Source: Ricinus communis | Lineage: Eukaryota; Streptophyta; Magnoliopsida; Malpighiales; Euphorbiaceae | NCBI RefSeq assembly: GCF_019578655.1 | Contig: NC_063257.1 | Coordinates: forward strand, 22,320,001-22,384,000 | Direction of reading: 5' to 3' | Length of the DNA stretch: 64,000 nucleotides | Part shown: positions 62,835 to 64,000 of the stretch, piece by piece | How positions within the stretch are numbered: position 1 is the stretch's first letter | Layout of the letters: each line of letters begins with the position of its first letter | Translations under genes and position numbers: made by a program | The notes under the pieces: model-generated | The model's database searches: none | The model's input: the letters and a program-made list of their open reading frames with translations, nothing else | What the model was told of the DNA's origin: nothing

Positions 62835-64000
62835 TATATAATAATAATCATAGTCTAACAAAATCATTCAACACATATCAAAATAAAGATTTAGAAATTC
62901 GAGGAAAGAAAACATGCAATTTGTATGTGGAAATAATAATAATGATTGTATTAATATAACATTAACTATCAAAATAAAGATATAATATTACTGCTCATAA
63001 TATTGAAATTGTCCTCAATAATTAATAATTAATTAAATTATTTATATTGCGATACTAATAATCATTTTAAACATAATTTCTAAAGTAGCATATTAATTTA
63101 GACTTGGCAATAGTGCAGAGATTATGTGACTTTAACTCACAGTTCTAACGCGTTCTGCAGTTCGCTCCTACGCCTTGGATGGAGCTGGCGGGAAGGCCGG
63201 ATTAGATTAGACTCTTAGATTAGACTGCCTAAAATTAATTTAGACTCAAGAAATCTGTCGAAAATTCAGTAGAACTTCCCCTAAATTACGAACATTTACC
63301 TGCCGTAAAACGGGTCAAGAACCTGCCAAAGACACATCAAATATGTTGGAATTAAATAACAGGAGCTGGGCCACAAGAATTGCATTATTATTTTCCCGAC
63401 TACACAACACCACAACACAATTAATTAAATTCAAATTATTTTTAAACTAGCCATCACAAGCAATTAATAGCCACAATAATTTTCTAACATTACAAAATAA
63501 TTTTTAGAGTCTAAATAAAATTATACCGAGTCGAAATTGTAATATTTCGCGCTTCCGGAAAACACCGGGTGTCGGAATTCGAATCCGAAAGTGCCTACAC
63601 AAAGCTCGAGTTGCAGGGAGACCAAAAGTACAAGAATTTCAGCCGAAAAACCGACGGGCCGAAAAAGTGCTGCTCTAGCGACACTTCCTGAGGCTGCCGG
63701 AGAGGATTTGCCGGTGGGGAGAGTCGTTTCCAGAGTTTTCGAGGGGTGGGGAGTCCGTTTTCGGCGTTGGTTTGCTGAAAAGATGCCGGCAAGAGGCCGA
63801 ACGACGATGACAGTCCCTTACTCTTCGGTCGGGTGAGCAGTAGAAGGGAAAGAGAGCTGGTGGCGGCGGCGATGGCTCCAACAGGAGAAGCGGTGAAGGA
63901 GGGGAAACAGCCGGCGAGGGGGAGGGAAGGGGGAGGAAGAGAGAAAGGAAAGGAGGGAGAGGGGGAAAGGAGAGAGAGAAGAGAGAGGGAAAGGGGAGGG
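62835..64000 (-). repeat. LTR of the third gypsy family, copy 2, second part (runs off the window)
   Basis: It continues copy 2 after the solo LTR, with homology to copy 1 in the ACTCACAGATC/TCTAGCTCTG-type block and GC-rich part. For example, GAACATTTACCTGCCGTAAA at about 63290 parallels 45107. The GC-rich end (63540-64000) contains spurious open frames on both strands. The LTR end is beyond the window. Confidence 0.75.

Overview
The window is nuclear DNA of a flowering plant, most likely a eudicot. Evidence for this is a ten-exon GT-AG gene whose product is closest to Arabidopsis HDG11, plant-type Ty3/gypsy families (Tekay/Del chromovirus, Athila-like, Ogre/Tat), a plant L1-type LINE, and very AT-rich spacers. 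The species cannot be named from the sequence. No rRNA, tRNA, CRISPR or bacterial-style operon was seen.

Layout. 1-3.4 kb: AT-rich flank with no supportable gene. 3.4-7.6 kb: one intact host gene, an HD-ZIP class IV homeodomain/START transcription factor (713 aa, 10 exons, + strand), preceded by GA/CT microsatellites. 7.6-10.1 kb: AT-rich spacer with two small degenerate tandem duplications. 10.1-26.6 kb: a nested pair of LTR retrotransposons, both on the - strand. A Tekay/Del-type gypsy (10195-19517, LTRs of about 2.18 kb, 5-bp target duplication CTATG) has inserted into the LTR of an Athila-like element (10105-26566, LTRs of about 1.3 kb) that carries gag and protease but no visible reverse transcriptase or integrase.

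26.6-27.4 kb: spacer with an 80-bp direct repeat around a 194-bp foreign-looking segment. 27.4-31.3 kb and 46.2-59.1 kb: two arrays of one degenerate minisatellite, monomer about 39 bp, organised in higher-order units of about 383 or 427 bp. Between the arrays (31.3-46.2 kb) lies a mosaic of broken retroelements: an Ogre/Tat-type gypsy (+), a 5'- and 3'-truncated L1 LINE reverse transcriptase fragment (+) fused to it, a second Athila-like element remnant (-), and the 5' LTR with PBS and leader of a third gypsy family (-). 59.1-64.0 kb: another LTR of that third family (-) inserted in the array, itself interrupted by a complete LTR of the same family in the opposite orientation.

Functionally, only the HD-ZIP IV gene looks like a working host gene; by family knowledge it would act in the epidermis (L1 layer) as a nuclear transcription factor. 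Every retroelement coding region seen is broken by stops, frameshifts or deletion. The most unusual part is the 39-bp minisatellite with higher-order structure, its forward frames open over hundreds of codons, its internal segmental duplication, and an unidentified coding-like insert in one copy of that duplication.
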